Source: Bact-08 sp013335275
Lineage (GTDB): Bacteria; Bacteroidota; Bacteroidia; Bacteroidales; UBA932
Length of the DNA stretch: 64,000 bases
Direction of reading: 5' to 3'
NCBI GenBank assembly: GCA_963677675.1
Contig: OY782180.1
Coordinates: forward strand, 1,550,001-1,614,000
Positions within the stretch are counted from its first letter, which is position 1, and every line of letters begins with the position of its first letter. A program made the position numbers and the translations under genes. A model generated the notes under the pieces. That model was not told the DNA's origin and ran no database searches. It saw only the letters and a program-made list of their open reading frames with translations. Below are positions 24,339 through 33,284 of the stretch, piece by piece.

Positions 24339-25523
24339 ATGACCGAACAGGACAATTTTATTGAAAAAGCCGTTTTTGTTGGTGTTATCAAGCAAAACGA
24401 AGACGAACAAAAAGTCATTGAATATCTCGATGAACTGGAGTTTCTTGCCGAAACCGCCGGAGCCGTTACCGACAAACGATTCATACAAAAAGTAGATAAG
24501 CCAAACCCCAAGACATATATCGGATCCGGTAAACTCGAAGAGCTAAAGGCATATATCAAAGAACAAAATATCAGTCTTGTAATATTCGACGACGAACTAA
24601 CTCCTTCTCAGTTAAGAAACATTGAAAGAGAACTCGAATGCAGGATTCTTGACAGAACAAATCTCATACTTGACATTTTTGCAAAAAGAGCTAAGACAGC
24701 ATATGCGAAAACGCAGGTAGAACTTGCTCAATATCAGTATTTACTGCCCAGGCTGACAAGAATGTGGACCCACCTCGAGCGCCAGAGAGGCGGTATAGGA
24801 ATGAGAGGTCCGGGTGAGAGTCAGATTGAGACCGACCGACGCATAATCCTTGATAAAATCAGCCGGTTAAAAGAACAACTGAAGAAGATAGACAAGCAGA
24901 TGGCCTCACAGAGGGGAAACAGAGGCAATATGGTGAGAATCTCTCTTGTTGGCTATACAAATGTTGGCAAAAGCACACTAATGAACCTGCTGGCTAAAAG
25001 TGATGTTTTTGCCGAAAATAAACTTTTTGCAACTCTGGATACAACAGTGCGAAAAGTTGTTATCGAAAATGTCCCGTTTCTTCTTAGCGATACCGTTGGT
25101 TTTATAAGGAAACTTCCACACCAGCTTGTAGAGTCTTTCAAAAGCACCCTGGATGAGGTTAGAGAATCTGATATTCTTATGCACGTTGTAGATATCTCAC
25201 ATCCTAATTTTGAAGAGCAGATAAATGTGGTCCGTGATACTTTAAACGAAATAGGAGCAAAGAACAAGCCTGTATTTCTTGTTTTTAACAAGATAGACGC
25301 ATATAAGTATATTCCTCAGGACGAATTTGACTTAGGTCCTAAAAAGAAAGAGAACTACACAATAGCCGAATTGCAGAATTCCTGGATGGGCAAAGAAAAT
25401 GCTCCATGTATTTTTATTTCTGCAAGGGAAAAAATTCAGATTGACAAACTAAGGAACGATTTGTACAGAATGGTTGCCGAGATTCATGCCGGCCGCTATC
25501 CTTTTGATAATTTCCTTTGGTAG
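24339..25523 (+). CDS. hflX: GTPase HflX
   Basis: A 394-residue ribosome-associated GTPase that splits stalled or heat-damaged ribosomes. The N-terminal HflX domain includes KTYIGSGKLEELKAYIKEQN and VIFDDELTPSQLRNIE. The linker signature ERQRGGIGMRGPGESQIETD is intact. The G domain has G1 VGYTNVGKSTLMN, G3 DTVGFIRKLPHQLVESFKST and G4 NKID. The C-terminus HAGRYPFDNFLW resembles other Bacteroidales HflX proteins. The last 75 nt overlap the 3' end of the convergent P1 peptidase gene. Confidence 0.96.
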   Translation: MTEQDNFIEKAVFVGVIKQNEDEQKVIEYLDELEFLAETAGAVTDKRFIQKVDKPNPKTYIGSGKLEELKAYIKEQNISLVIFDDELTPSQLRNIERELECRILDRTNLILDIFAKRAKTAYAKTQVELAQYQYLLPRLTRMWTHLERQRGGIGMRGPGESQIETDRRIILDKISRLKEQLKKIDKQMASQRGNRGNMVRISLVGYTNVGKSTLMNLLAKSDVFAENKLFATLDTTVRKVVIENVPFLLSDTVGFIRKLPHQLVESFKSTLDEVRESDILMHVVDISHPNFEEQINVVRDTLNEIGAKNKPVFLVFNKIDAYKYIPQDEFDLGPKKKENYTIAELQNSWMGKENAPCIFISAREKIQIDKLRNDLYRMVAEIHAGRYPFDNFLW

Positions 25524-26597
25524 CTCCTCCACTACTTTGCCTTTATATCCTTTCATGGTTTTTGCAGCGACAAGCGAATTAATGAGAGCCTCTTCGGTAG
25601 CCTCTATTGTTGCCATAAATACAGGAGAAACAGCATCATTCTGAAGTTCTTTAGGCAGATAAAACTCCGAGGACTCGTCAAGTAAATTCTCTTTTGCTAC
25701 AGACATTGCAATTATATAGTCCCCGCTTCCGTTTGAAGCAATGCCACCGCTTTTTGCCAGCCCCATAAATGCTCTCTTTGCCACCCTTTCAAGATTTCTT
25801 GAAGTAAGCGGAGCATCTGTAATAACTACAATCATACAAGAGCCATCGGCATCCTGCATAATATTGTTTCTATAGCTATAATTGTTAAGCATTTGACCAA
25901 CAGGAGCTCCTGCAACCTCAAGAACTCCTCCGTAATTTGTCTGGACAAGAACTCCCACTGTATAACCACCCAGAGACTTAGGAAGAACCCGGGACGATGT
26001 TCCAATCCCTCCCTTAAATCCAAAACATATTGTTCCCGTTCCGGCGCCTACCCCACCCTGTTCAACTATTCCCGACTTCGCATTTGCAATTGCCTCAAGA
26101 ACATCAGCCGGCTTTACAACTCTTGCTCTTATGTCATTAAGCCCTCCGTCATTTGTTTCTCCAACTATGCCGTTAACAGATCCGATTGTTCCATTTCCCT
26201 CCTGGGCAAGAGTGTATGTTATCAGTGCGTCAAGAGCAGCCGCCACGCTCATTGTGTTTGTTAAAATAACCGGAGTTTCAATGTTTCCAAGCTCTTTAAC
26301 CTGAGTATATCCTGCAAGTTTTCCAAATCCGTTGCCAACAAATATCGCTGCGGGAACTTTTTTTCTGAAAAGGTTTCCTTCATGCGGAACAATTGCAGTT
26401 ACCCCGGTTCTTATATCCTCTCCCGAGATTAAAGTTTTGTGACCGACTTTTACGCCGGGAACATCAGTTATTGCATTATTTTTTCCTGTTTTCATCACTC
26501 CAATTTTAACGCCATAGTCGCGGAGTGTATTCTGTGAATAAAGCTGATTATTAAAGATAATCAGGCACAATACCGGCAAAAACAAAAAATTCTTCAT
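25449..26597 (-). CDS. P1-family (DmpA-like) aminopeptidase, exported
   Basis: A 382-residue self-processing Ntn-type hydrolase of the L-aminopeptidase/D-esterase family. Residues 1-21 are a signal peptide (FLFLPVLCLIIFNNQLYSQ). NAITDVPGVKVGHKTLISGE opens the mature fold, and TGVTAIVPHEGN and GLNDIRARVV are family blocks. CFGFKGGIGTSSRVLP contains the G-T/S-S site at which the precursor is expected to cut itself and expose the nucleophile. Its C-terminal 25 codons overlap hflX on the other strand. The alpha/beta hydrolase upstream lies 32 nt away on the same strand, suggesting co-transcription. Confidence 0.92.
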   Translation of the reverse strand: MKNFLFLPVLCLIIFNNQLYSQNTLRDYGVKIGVMKTGKNNAITDVPGVKVGHKTLISGEDIRTGVTAIVPHEGNLFRKKVPAAIFVGNGFGKLAGYTQVKELGNIETPVILTNTMSVAAALDALITYTLAQEGNGTIGSVNGIVGETNDGGLNDIRARVVKPADVLEAIANAKSGIVEQGGVGAGTGTICFGFKGGIGTSSRVLPKSLGGYTVGVLVQTNYGGVLEVAGAPVGQMLNNYSYRNNIMQDADGSCMIVVITDAPLTSRNLERVAKRAFMGLAKSGGIASNGSGDYIIAMSVAKENLLDESSEFYLPKELQNDAVSPVFMATIEATEEALINSLVAAKTMKGYKGKVVEELPKEIIKRIAAGMNLGNHSVQIVP

Positions 26598-26629
26598 GAA
26601 AGAGTTAATATTAGTGATGAAATATATCG

Positions 26630-27424
26630 TTACAGGGCCATGAAGCGCTCCAATGCGCTTTGTACAGCTACTGGCTCCTCAAGAAAGCCATTGTGTCCGG
26701 AATTGGCTAAAAATACCGTTTCCGCATTAGACAGCTCTTTTGCCAGAAGTTCGGCCCTTTCCGCGGGAATATGATAATCTTCTGCACCGAAAAACATAAT
26801 AAGAGGCGTTTTACATTCCTTCAGAAATTCGAAATTGTCCGGCCTTACCTTAAGCCCCTCCACTGAAGCAGCTATTCCTTCGGGATCATGAGTTTCGGTC
26901 AGCTCGATTATTTCAAATATCTTTTCGTCCATTCTTCTTAAATTATTGGGCGAAAACATCTTTGGAATACCCAGGCGGGCTATTGTCTGCAATTTTGCCT
27001 GTTTGATAAGAGATATTTCCCTGTCCCTGTCTGTCTTTTTTTCAGGTGTATCTGCAAAAGGGACCGAGTGCATGAGCGCGAGACCTTCAAAGAGCAGAGG
27101 ATACCTTTTTACTGCTTCAATTGCTATGTATCCGCCCATAGAGTGCCCCATAATATATGTTTTTTGCACACCGCATTTCTCAAGTACTGCGCGTACAACA
27201 TCTGCAGAAAACTCTATTGTATTTATCTCCTTGTTTGTTCCGGTCAGCCCGTGACCGGGAAGATCAATTGATATGATTCGCATTTTGGGGAGAAGCAATT
27301 TTATAAAATCCTCCCAAATATTAAGCGTTTCCAGATAGCCATGCAGCAAAATCAGACACTTCTCTCCCTTCTGGCTGTCAGATATGTGAACAGCGATTCC
27401 ATTGCAGGTAGCAAAATACTCCAT
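26630..27424 (-). CDS. Alpha/beta-fold hydrolase
   Basis: A 264-residue soluble hydrolase. LILLHGYLETLNIWEDF is the oxyanion-hole strand, MRIISIDLPGHGLTGT the next strand, and YIMGHSMGGYIAIEA holds the nucleophile Ser in GHSMG. The acid is likely the Asp in FFGAEDYHIP, and the His is in FLANSGHNGFLEEP. No signal peptide is seen. The substrate is unknown. The cap region (about 120-190) is helical and short. Confidence 0.9.
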   Translation of the reverse strand: MEYFATCNGIAVHISDSQKGEKCLILLHGYLETLNIWEDFIKLLLPKMRIISIDLPGHGLTGTNKEINTIEFSADVVRAVLEKCGVQKTYIMGHSMGGYIAIEAVKRYPLLFEGLALMHSVPFADTPEKKTDRDREISLIKQAKLQTIARLGIPKMFSPNNLRRMDEKIFEIIELTETHDPEGIAASVEGLKVRPDNFEFLKECKTPLIMFFGAEDYHIPAERAELLAKELSNAETVFLANSGHNGFLEEPVAVQSALERFMAL

Positions 27425-27467
27425 CTTATTTTTTTTACAAATTTAATAGAATATTGGCTAATTTTTA

Positions 27468-27475
27468 TACTTTTG
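27468..27475 (+). promoter_or_regulatory. -7 promoter element of the lipoprotein gene (TACTTTTG)
   Basis: TACTTTTG fits TAnnTTTG, 49 nt before the ATG at 27525, in the 100-nt divergent gap. Confidence 0.45.
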
Positions 27476-27524
27476 TGCAGCTAATGCCTATTCTACACTT
27501 ATTATTCACTTTAAAAGTATTTTT

Positions 27525-28052
27525 ATGAAACTTAACAGATTTCTTACTGTTATGGCTTTAGCGGTCTTATCTATATCGCTTACAAGTTGTAACAAAGAAC
27601 AGGCACCAATTGTCCTCACGGGTTCGTGGAAAATTGACACAGTAGGTACAGCTCTTGGGATTGTTTATAATCAGGTTTATGCCGAAGAAAATCCGGTTGC
27701 ATTACAATTTCTTAAAGACAATAAAGAAAAAGTTCGCAAACTTCTGTTTAATCCGGAGAGAATTGTTTTTGATGCAACCAGTGCGGTTACTTTCAACTAT
27801 ACAAGTTCTGCCCCTGTTGTTGGAACTTATACAAAAACCGATTTCTACTTTAGAATTACGAACAGCGTGTTCCCCGAAGGAATAAACGGAGCCAGCGATA
27901 ATATATATCTTGAACTATATTATCCGAAAGATTATTTGATGGGTCTCCTTTTCTCGATTCTGACAGAGAATGACCCGCCTGAGTCTGCGTTTATATCACT
28001 CATTGATAAGTTTGAAGCTATCGGACTGTATACGAAAACACCTACTCTTTAA
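27525..28052 (+). CDS. Hypothetical lipoprotein
   Basis: A 175-residue protein with a lipoprotein signal: a hydrophobic stretch then SISLTSC, with the lipidated Cys at about residue 22 followed by NKEQ. The mature part begins with GSWKIDT, a pattern often seen in Bacteroidales lipocalin-like lipoproteins, and is predicted by eye to be mostly beta strand (VTFNYTSSAPVVGTYTKTDF). I do not recognise a named family. It is a single-gene unit with its own promoter-like element and a strong shared terminator. Confidence 0.8.
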   Translation: MKLNRFLTVMALAVLSISLTSCNKEQAPIVLTGSWKIDTVGTALGIVYNQVYAEENPVALQFLKDNKEKVRKLLFNPERIVFDATSAVTFNYTSSAPVVGTYTKTDFYFRITNSVFPEGINGASDNIYLELYYPKDYLMGLLFSILTENDPPESAFISLIDKFEAIGLYTKTPTL

Positions 28053-28077
28053 TTGTTATATTTTTAACTGTTATAAC

Positions 28078-28107
28078 AAAAGAGGCCGGTTTAAACCGGC
28101 CTCTTTT
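28078..28107. terminator. Perfect bidirectional terminator (lipoprotein / sdhB)
   Basis: Two 15-nt arms (28078-28092 and 28093-28107) are exact reverse complements with no spacer, starting with AAAA and ending with TTTT(T). It serves the convergent lipoprotein and sdhB genes. Confidence 0.9.
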
Positions 28108-28125
28108 TACATATATGTATAACTG

Positions 28126-28905
28126 TTAGTCTTTAAGCTTTGCAAGAAGAAACTCTCTGTTAAGTCTTGCAATGTGTGCCACAGAAATACTCTTGGGACA
28201 CTCCAGTTCACATGCACGGGTGTTTGTGCAGGCTCCGAAACCAAGCTCGTCCATTTTGGCAACCATCGCTTTTGCTCTTCTCGCGCCCTCGATTTTACCC
28301 TGAGGAAGCAAAGCAAGCGAACTTACTCTGGCAGCAACAAAAAGCATTGCCGACCCGTTTTTGCAGGTAGCTATGCAGGCTCCACAGCCAACGCAGGCTG
28401 CAGCGTCCATACTTTCCTCGGCAAAATCCCTTGGAATTGGAATCGAGTTCGCATCAGGAACGCCACCTGTATTTACTGATACATACCCACCTGCCTGGAG
28501 AATTTTGTCAAGAGCTCCCCTGTCAACAACAAGGTCCTTAATAACAGGCATTCCTGCCGATCTCCATGGTTCAATGGTAATAGTATCTCCGTCTTTAAAA
28601 TGGCGCATATGAAGCTGACATGTTGTAATGTCATCGTCTGGCCCGTGTGCTCTTCCGTTTATATACAACGAACACATGCCACAAATTCCTTCTCTGCAGT
28701 CATGGTCAAACGCTACGGGTCCGTTGCTCTTGCATCCTTTTTCAACCATTACGGGGTCGCAACCTTCTCTTATGAGCTGGTCGTTAAGGATGTCCATCAT
28801 CTCAAGAAAAGATGTATCGGGTGAGATGTTCTTAACAATATATGTCTCGAACTTTCCCTTGTCTTTCGCGCTTTTCTGGCGCCAAACTTTTAATGTAAAG
28901 TCCAT
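28126..28905 (-). CDS. sdhB: Succinate dehydrogenase/fumarate reductase iron-sulfur subunit
   Basis: A 259-residue electron-transfer subunit. The [2Fe-2S] site is in REGICGMCSLYINGRAHGP. The C-terminal domain has CVGCGACIATCKNGSAML for the [4Fe-4S] cluster and FGACTNTRACELECPKSISV for the remaining cysteines of the [3Fe-4S]/[4Fe-4S] pair. The length and sequence are of the type found with SdhA in Bacteroidota, where the complex usually works as fumarate reductase. It follows sdhA after 12 nt. Confidence 0.95.
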   Translation of the reverse strand: MDFTLKVWRQKSAKDKGKFETYIVKNISPDTSFLEMMDILNDQLIREGCDPVMVEKGCKSNGPVAFDHDCREGICGMCSLYINGRAHGPDDDITTCQLHMRHFKDGDTITIEPWRSAGMPVIKDLVVDRGALDKILQAGGYVSVNTGGVPDANSIPIPRDFAEESMDAAACVGCGACIATCKNGSAMLFVAARVSSLALLPQGKIEGARRAKAMVAKMDELGFGACTNTRACELECPKSISVAHIARLNREFLLAKLKD

Positions 28906-28917
28906 ATCTGTTTTCTC

Positions 28918-30864
28918 TTAATCTTTATAGTTACGGGTTGCTGTTTTCACAAATTCGTATTTGAGAGGTTCCTTGTGTTTAACAGGCTCTTTGCCTTCTC
29001 CCATATACTCCCATGTACTCACATACATATAGTTTTCGTCGTCTCTGAGTGTTTCTCCGTCTTCGGTTTGCATCTCCTCACGGAAATGGCCGCCGCAGGA
29101 CTCTCTCCTCATGAGAGCATCGAGTGCCATGAGTTCTCCCATTTCAAGGAAATCGGAAACCCTGAGTGCTTTTTCCAGCTCCTGATTGAATTCAGAATTT
29201 TCGCCCGGTACAAAAAGGTTTTTGTAGAACTCTTCGCGCAAAACTTTAATTTCCTTAACAGCTTTCTTGAGACCCTCCTCGTTTCTGGCCATTCCAACAA
29301 AGTCCCACATAATGTGACCAAGTTCTTTATGGAAATAATCCACCGGTTGCTTTCCCTTAATCGCAAATAATTTTTCAACTCTTTCTTTGATAGCTTTTTC
29401 AGCTTCAGCAAAAGCAGGGTTGTTAATATCTGTTTTTGGAACCTGGATTCTGCTTGCAAGGAAGTCACCAATAGTGTAAGGCAGGATAAAATATCCGTCA
29501 GCAAGACCCTGCATGAGAGCAGATGCTCCAAGACGGTTTCCGCCGTGGTCGCTGAAGTTTGCCTCACCAATTGCATAGAGTCCCGGTACAGTTGTCATTA
29601 AGTTATAATCAACCCAAAGACCACCCATTGTATAGTGGATAGCAGGGTAAATCATCATTGGCTCGTTATAAGGATTGACGTCTGTTATTTTTTCGTACAT
29701 CTGGAAAAGGTTTCCGTAACGCTCTTCAATAACATGTTTTCCAAGGCGCTCAATTGCCGATTTAAAATCAAGGAAAACGGCAAGTCCGGTATCATTTACA
29801 CCAAACCCCGCATCACATCTCTCCTTGGCTGCTCTTGACGCAACGTCACGAGGAACAAGGTTGCCAAAAGCAGGATAGCGGCGCTCGAGATAGTAATCTC
29901 TGTCCTCTTCTGCGATTTGTGAAGCCTTTAATTTTTTAGCTCTTATCTTTTCAACGTCCTCTTTCTTTTTAGGAACCCAGATTCTTCCGTCGTTTCTCAG
30001 AGATTCACTCATGAGAGTGAGTTTCGATTGCTGTTCTCCGTGAACAGGAATACATGTTGGGTGAATTTGTGCAAAACAAGGGTTTGAGAAGAAAGCTCCT
30101 TTTCTGTAACACTGAAATGCAGCAGAACCATTACTGTTCATTGCATTGGTAGACAGGAAAAATACATTGCCGTAGCCACCGGTTGCAATTACAACTGCAT
30201 GCGCCCCATGTCTTTCGATTTCGCCCGTTACAAGGTTTCTGGCAATAATTCCTTTTGCTTCGCCATTAATCAAAACGACATCGAGCATTTCGTGCCTTAC
30301 GAAAGATTTTACCGAACCTTTTTCAATCTGGCGATTAAGAGCGGCATACGCGCCTAAAAGCAGTTGCTGACCGGTCTGGCCTCTTGCATAGAACGTTCTG
30401 CTTACCTGAGCACCGCCAAATGAACGGTTGTCAAGCAATCCGCCGTATTCTCTTGCGAAAGGAACTCCCTGGGCAACGCACTGGTCTATAATGGAGTTGC
30501 TTACCTCTGCGAGGCGATAGACGTTTCCTTCTCTGCTCCTGTAGTCTCCCCCCTTTATTGTATCGTAGAAAAGACGGTAAACAGAGTCATTGTCGTTTGG
30601 ATAGTTCTTGGCAGCATTTATACCCCCCTGAGCCGCAATTGAGTGTGCTCTTCTGGGCGAGTCGCTTATGCAAAAAACCTTTACATTGTAGCCCAATTCT
30701 CCCAGCGAAGCAGCAGCAGACGCTCCTCCCAGGCCGGTTCCAACAACAATTACTTCAAGCTTGCGCTTATTAGCTGGGCTTACTACACGAATCTGAGACT
30801 TATGCTTCGTCCATTTCTCGGACAAAGGCCCCTCAGGGATTTTTGAAATAAGTTTTTCGGACAT
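28918..30864 (-). CDS. sdhA: Succinate dehydrogenase/fumarate reductase flavoprotein subunit
   Basis: A 648-residue FAD subunit that carries the dicarboxylate site. EVIVVGTGLGGASAAASLGE binds FAD. HSIAAQGGINAAKNYPNDND contains the histidine for covalent FAD linkage. VSRTFYARGQTGQQLL, IHYTMGGLWVDYN and EANFSDHGGNRLGASALMQG are substrate and FAD motifs of the type-B family. The N-terminus has an extra 30 residues before the FAD fold, common in this type. In all close relatives I recall, a cytochrome b subunit (sdhC/frdC) lies just upstream; here the upstream neighbour is a divergent hexosaminidase gene. Confidence 0.95.
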   Translation of the reverse strand: MSEKLISKIPEGPLSEKWTKHKSQIRVVSPANKRKLEVIVVGTGLGGASAAASLGELGYNVKVFCISDSPRRAHSIAAQGGINAAKNYPNDNDSVYRLFYDTIKGGDYRSREGNVYRLAEVSNSIIDQCVAQGVPFAREYGGLLDNRSFGGAQVSRTFYARGQTGQQLLLGAYAALNRQIEKGSVKSFVRHEMLDVVLINGEAKGIIARNLVTGEIERHGAHAVVIATGGYGNVFFLSTNAMNSNGSAAFQCYRKGAFFSNPCFAQIHPTCIPVHGEQQSKLTLMSESLRNDGRIWVPKKKEDVEKIRAKKLKASQIAEEDRDYYLERRYPAFGNLVPRDVASRAAKERCDAGFGVNDTGLAVFLDFKSAIERLGKHVIEERYGNLFQMYEKITDVNPYNEPMMIYPAIHYTMGGLWVDYNLMTTVPGLYAIGEANFSDHGGNRLGASALMQGLADGYFILPYTIGDFLASRIQVPKTDINNPAFAEAEKAIKERVEKLFAIKGKQPVDYFHKELGHIMWDFVGMARNEEGLKKAVKEIKVLREEFYKNLFVPGENSEFNQELEKALRVSDFLEMGELMALDALMRRESCGGHFREEMQTEDGETLRDDENYMYVSTWEYMGEGKEPVKHKEPLKYEFVKTATRNYKD

Positions 30865-30889
30865 TTTTAACGGTATTAAAAAAAGTGCA

Positions 30890-30921
30890 CAAACCTAGAC
30901 ATTTTGGGCAAGATAAACAAA
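30890..30921 (-). promoter_or_regulatory. Promoter of sdhAB (TTTG-N20-TAGGTTTG)
   Basis: On the minus strand, TTTG (30921-30918), a 20-nt spacer and TAGGTTTG (30897-30890) make a full -33/-7 match, 25 nt before the sdhA ATG. This supports transcription of sdhAB starting here, without sdhC. Confidence 0.7.
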
Positions 30922-30998
30922 GAATACTCCTAATTTCGTATATTTACCCGATGATAAAAATGTAGCATTACAATAATATTTATAACCCCATCATACAC

Positions 30999-33197
30999 AT
31001 GAAAAAAACTCTTTTATCACTAATCACGGTACTATTGACGGGCCTGTCGCTTTATTCACAGGTATCAATTATTCCAAAACCCAATTCTGTAATAACAGGA
31101 GAGGGGGCTTTTGTTTTGGACAGAGGAACAACAATCACTGCTAACTACAAAAACCAGTCGGACCTTAATTATCTAAAAGAAAAATTAGTAAAAGCAACTG
31201 GATTCCAATTTACAGTTACAAATAATTTACAGCCAAAAAATTATATTTATCTCGATATGTCTGCCGGTTATCAGATTCCGGACGAAGGTTATATTCTTAC
31301 AGTATCTGCAGATGCCATTACAATTAAAGCCTCTGCGTCATCCGGAATATTTTACGGCATACAGTCTCTTCTTCAGCTTCTTCCGCCAACTGTTTACTCC
31401 GGAAGAGCAACCGGACACGAAATATGGAAAGTTCCGGCAGTTACAATCGAAGACTCGCCAAGGTTTCACTACAGAGGTATGATGCTTGATGTATCCAGAA
31501 CATTTTTCGATGTGGCTGTGGTAAAAAATTATATCGACTGGATGTCCTATCATAAAATAAATGTTTTGCACTGGCACCTTTCAGACGACAACGGATGGAG
31601 AGTGGAGATCAAGAAATACCCCGACCTTACCGCCAAAGGTGCCTGGAGGGGCCCGAATGAGGTGCTCGAACCTTCGTTTGGATCGGGAAACCAAAGATAT
31701 GGCGGGTTCTACACCCAAAAAGAGATTAAGGAAGTTGTTGCATACGCAACCGAAAGGCACGTTGAAATAGTGCCCGAAATAGACCTTCCGGGCCACAGTA
31801 AGGCGGTTACCGCTTCATATCCAAATGTTGCCTGCGACAGCGAAGAAAACGGCCTCAGCGTACAGGGAGTGGGAAAGAACGTATGGTGCGTCGGAAAAGA
31901 AGAGAACTTCAAGATGCTTGATAATATTATAAAGGAGCTTGCAAAGCTTTTCCCTTCAAAACATATTCACATTGGAGGAGACGAAGTTAATTTTTCTGCA
32001 TGGGACAATTGCCCTAAATGCATTGCTTTAAAAGCAAAAGAGGGGCTGAAGGACAATGAGGAACTGCTGAATTATTTTGTACGCAGGATGGAAAAGATTG
32101 TTGAAAAACATGGCAAGCAAATGTCCGGATGGGACGAAATTATCAGCGGTGGTGCGCTAAATCCTCAAACAAGAGTCTATGCATGGAGAAGCATTGAAAA
32201 GGGTATCGAGTCGGTTAAAAAAGGACAACCTACCGTTATGATGCCCGGCCAGTATTGCTACTTCGATATGAAACAGTCGGAACTTGAGAGGGGTCACAAC
32301 TGGGCAGGACTTGTATCTTTAGAAAAAACCTATTCTCTTGACCCAATAGGAACAGCCTCGCTTAACGAATCCGAATCAAAACTGATTGTTGGCGTACAGG
32401 GTGCTCTTTGGACAGAGCTTCTCGGATGGCCGGCAAGATTTATTGATTATCAGACTTATCCAAGACTTGCAGCAATGTCCGAAACCGGATGGACAATGCA
32501 GAATTTAAGGAGCTGGAGCGACTTTAATGACCGTCTTACAAAATTCCATTACGACAGAATGTATCACATGGGAATCGCATTTCGCATTTCTCCTCCTGAA
32601 GCAAAATACGAGGATGGAGCAGTTCGGGTTACCCTTCCTTATCCATGGGCTGTTGTTAGGTTTACAATGGACGAAAGCGAACCCACACCACAGTCTCCGG
32701 TATACAAAGGTGAAGTATATACAGACAAGCCGTTAAAATTCCGCTTTGCAACATTCTTCAGGGATGAACTTAAAAGTATTACAGTTAAAGTTTCTAATGT
32801 GTCTTATGAGTATCAGAAACCAGAACTTGAAATAGAGACAAACATAGATGAAGGAAAGGGAAATCCATTGACAAATCTATACGACTACAAGCAAAATACC
32901 TATTTCCGCAGCAGCAGAAAATTGCAGGCAGGAGACTTTATTACATATCGCTTCAAATCTCCGGTTACTACTCCAAAAATTATTGTAGAAACAGGTATTC
33001 CAAATATTGCATTCTACTGGGTTACCGATGGATATGTTGAGATTTCTTATGACGGTTCTTCGTTTGTTAAATACAGCGATCTATACAGGGGTTCGGCTGC
33101 AATTCTTCCCAAAGAGCCGGTTAAGGCTGTAAGAGTAGTTGTCACAGCTCCAAACGACGGACACATTGCTGCATTCCAGGATCTTAAAATCGAGTAG
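30999..33197 (+). CDS. Secreted beta-N-acetylhexosaminidase (GH20)
   Basis: A 732-residue exported glycosidase that removes terminal N-acetylhexosamine residues from glycans. Residues 1-20 are a signal peptide. An N-terminal GH20b domain (about 22-150) includes YILTVSADAITIKASASSG. The TIM-barrel domain starts at RFHYRGMMLDVSRTFF. The catalytic Asp-Glu pair is in HIHIGGDEVNFSAW, and the conserved Trp residues occur in NGWRVEIKKYPDLT and VQGALWTELLGWP. The C-terminal 200 residues look like a chitobiase-like segment (FTMDESEPTPQSPVYKG) and a discoidin-type carbohydrate-binding fold. No SusC/SusD genes are adjacent. Confidence 0.95.
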   Translation: MKKTLLSLITVLLTGLSLYSQVSIIPKPNSVITGEGAFVLDRGTTITANYKNQSDLNYLKEKLVKATGFQFTVTNNLQPKNYIYLDMSAGYQIPDEGYILTVSADAITIKASASSGIFYGIQSLLQLLPPTVYSGRATGHEIWKVPAVTIEDSPRFHYRGMMLDVSRTFFDVAVVKNYIDWMSYHKINVLHWHLSDDNGWRVEIKKYPDLTAKGAWRGPNEVLEPSFGSGNQRYGGFYTQKEIKEVVAYATERHVEIVPEIDLPGHSKAVTASYPNVACDSEENGLSVQGVGKNVWCVGKEENFKMLDNIIKELAKLFPSKHIHIGGDEVNFSAWDNCPKCIALKAKEGLKDNEELLNYFVRRMEKIVEKHGKQMSGWDEIISGGALNPQTRVYAWRSIEKGIESVKKGQPTVMMPGQYCYFDMKQSELERGHNWAGLVSLEKTYSLDPIGTASLNESESKLIVGVQGALWTELLGWPARFIDYQTYPRLAAMSETGWTMQNLRSWSDFNDRLTKFHYDRMYHMGIAFRISPPEAKYEDGAVRVTLPYPWAVVRFTMDESEPTPQSPVYKGEVYTDKPLKFRFATFFRDELKSITVKVSNVSYEYQKPELEIETNIDEGKGNPLTNLYDYKQNTYFRSSRKLQAGDFITYRFKSPVTTPKIIVETGIPNIAFYWVTDGYVEISYDGSSFVKYSDLYRGSAAILPKEPVKAVRVVVTAPNDGHIAAFQDLKIE

Positions 33198-33208
33198 TTT
33201 CAGGTAAC

Positions 33209-33276
33209 GATTATCTCTTAAATAAATAAAGGATGGCTATTTTTTTAGCCATCCTTTATTTATTTAAGAGATAATC
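33209..33276. terminator. 31-bp perfect inverted repeat, bidirectional terminator
   Basis: Arms 33209-33239 and 33246-33276 are exact reverse complements around six T residues. It fills the gap between the convergent GH20 and amidase genes. The stem is about twice as long as a usual terminator. Confidence 0.85.
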
Positions 33277-33284
33277 CTTAATAT

